Part shown: positions 63,592 to 64,000 of the stretch, in pieces
Layout of the letters: every line of letters starts with the position of its first letter
Position numbering within the stretch: the first letter of the stretch is position 1
Source of the DNA: Deltaproteobacteria bacterium
GTDB taxonomy: Bacteria > Myxococcota_C > UBA6777
Length of the DNA: 64,000 nucleotides
Direction of reading: 5' to 3'
Assembly (NCBI GenBank): GCA_002731275.1
Contig: PCBK01000045.1
Coordinates: forward strand, 1 to 64,000
The notes under the pieces: model-generated
Databases searched by the model: none
What the model was told of the DNA's origin: nothing
What the model saw: the letters and a program-made list of their open reading frames with translations, nothing else
Program-made: the position numbers and the translations under genes

Positions 63592-64000
63592 TTATCGACG
63601 TCTACGTCCGCCGCGACTTCTGCTACGGCTACCTCTGCTGCGGCTTCGACTGCTTCGGCTTCTGCTGCGGCTGCCACTGCTGCGGCTTCCTCGGCTACGG
63701 AAGTAACGGTTTGTGCGTCTTGTCCTGTTGTTTGAGCCACCTCTGTAACGACGTGAACCTCTGTTAAAGCGTGTACGGTTTCTGTAGCGACGTGTACGAT
63801 TTCTGAATCGTGTACGGTTTCTGTAGTGACGTGTACGATTTCTGAATCGTGTACGATTTCTGTAGTGACGTGTACGTGTGCGGTAGCGACGATAGCGTCT
63901 ATAGTTGTTGTAGCGACGGTAGCGTCCGTATCTTCCGCGGTAACGTCTGTTTACACGGCGATAGTAGCGACGATAGAATCGGTTGCGGTAGCGACGTGAG
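63592..64000 (-). CDS. Arginine-rich repeat protein, C-terminal part only
   Basis: One minus-strand frame is open from the window edge (64000) to TAA at 63592-63594, at least 136 codons; the start lies beyond the window. The product is dominated by Arg, Tyr, Asn and Ser: first RRYRRYN-type units, then alternating RTRHYRN / RTRFRN hexa/heptapeptides, then an RS-type tail (SRSRSRSSRSRSRGSRSRSR) ending in RRRR. DNA units containing GTACACGATTTCTG-like motifs repeat between 63770 and 63880. The alternative frame (Ala/Glu/Val-rich, 63354-63740) meets a stop near 63950, so I prefer the Arg-rich frame. Function unknown; nucleic-acid or polyanion binding is a guess. Confidence 0.55.
   Translation of the reverse strand, partial: SRRYRNRFYRRYYRRVNRRYRGRYGRYRRYNNYRRYRRYRTRTRHYRNRTRFRNRTRHYRNRTRFRNRTRRYRNRTRFNRGSRRYRGGSNNRTRRTNRYFRSRGSRSSGSRSRSRSSRSRSRGSRSRSRGGRRRR

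Noticed and set aside
63354-63740. 128-aa Ala/Glu-rich minus-strand ORF
   Set aside because: It is a shifted reading of the Arg-rich repeat; its frame is closed by a stop further upstream, and it runs antisense into the lipoprotein gene.
1-64000. tRNA, rRNA, riboswitch, prophage or insertion-sequence signatures
   Set aside because: I looked for T-loop/anticodon patterns, transposase motifs and integrase motifs and saw none that hold up; a tRNAscan or Infernal run would settle it.

Overview
This window looks like a chromosomal segment from a deltaproteobacterial-type organism, most likely Myxococcota or a close relative such as Bradymonadota. Base composition is roughly balanced to moderately GC-rich by eye. 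The lineage clues are a lipoprotein with Cys-rich CNNxDDDCDG (MopE-like) repeats, several 'C-x-x-D-x-D-C' Cys-rich lipoproteins, a PKD-repeat protein ending in a MYXO-CTERM-like tail (Cys, membrane segment, basic end), a very large S41 peptidase of a kind typical of myxobacteria, and a DUF4159 / von Willebrand-type gene pair. I see no phage, integrase, transposase, CRISPR array, rRNA or tRNA. Most of the window is core or lineage-specific chromosome.

Layout. 0-1.1 kb: two small unknown minus-strand genes, one with a broken frame. 1.1-1.6 kb: a repeat array. 1.6-5.9 kb: a translationally coupled minus-strand operon (M1 metallopeptidase, gluconate-dehydrogenase-subunit-3-like Tat protein, GMC oxidoreductase). 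6.1-11.2 kb: plus-strand DUF4159 protein, lipoprotein and VWA/GATase-like membrane protein. 11.2-11.7 kb: repeat array. 11.7-14.2 kb: MopE-like/beta-propeller lipoprotein. 14.6-16.1 kb: coiled-coil protein followed by a 21-bp tandem array. 16.3-20.3 kb: RtcB, then a coupled pair of an E1/RfbH-like [2Fe-2S] dehydratase and a HemN-like radical SAM protein. 20.3-20.7 kb: hairpin array. 20.7-29.9 kb: operon of a membrane-anchored EEP-family hydrolase, an FHA-FtsW/RodA fusion and an FHA-PBP2 fusion. 30.1-42.7 kb: PKD protein, HslUV, a REC protein with a death-like C-terminal domain, a glycan-binding-type secreted protein and MutS. 43.1-44.7 kb: a small membrane protein and a repeat block. 44.7-61.9 kb: S41 peptidase, the 2-oxoacid dehydrogenase complex (lpd, E2, E1 beta, E1 alpha), adenylate kinase, a 2-oxoacid:ferredoxin oxidoreductase with its FNR-type reductase, a 2OG-Fe(II) oxygenase and an LRR protein with a degenerate GTPase-like domain. 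62.0-64 kb: a small protein, a Cys-rich lipoprotein and the tail of an extremely Arg-rich protein.

How the genes fit together. Three metabolic blocks are clear. The pyruvate-type dehydrogenase complex is complete. The KorAB-type ferredoxin oxidoreductase sits downstream of a ferredoxin/NADP-reductase-like flavoprotein that could recycle its ferredoxin. The GMC oxidoreductase has its likely Tat-exported partner subunit. The most unusual block is the cell-wall operon: both the glycosyltransferase (RodA/FtsW-like) and the transpeptidase (PBP2-like) carry FHA-like domains, and topology places those domains outside the cytoplasm.

A second theme is non-coding: three of the four convergent gene junctions are filled, close to the stop codons, with arrays of short hairpins. 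Two of these and the 1.1-1.6 kb array share sequence, with a compensatory base change in one stem. All calls are from reading the sequence; no database search was run.
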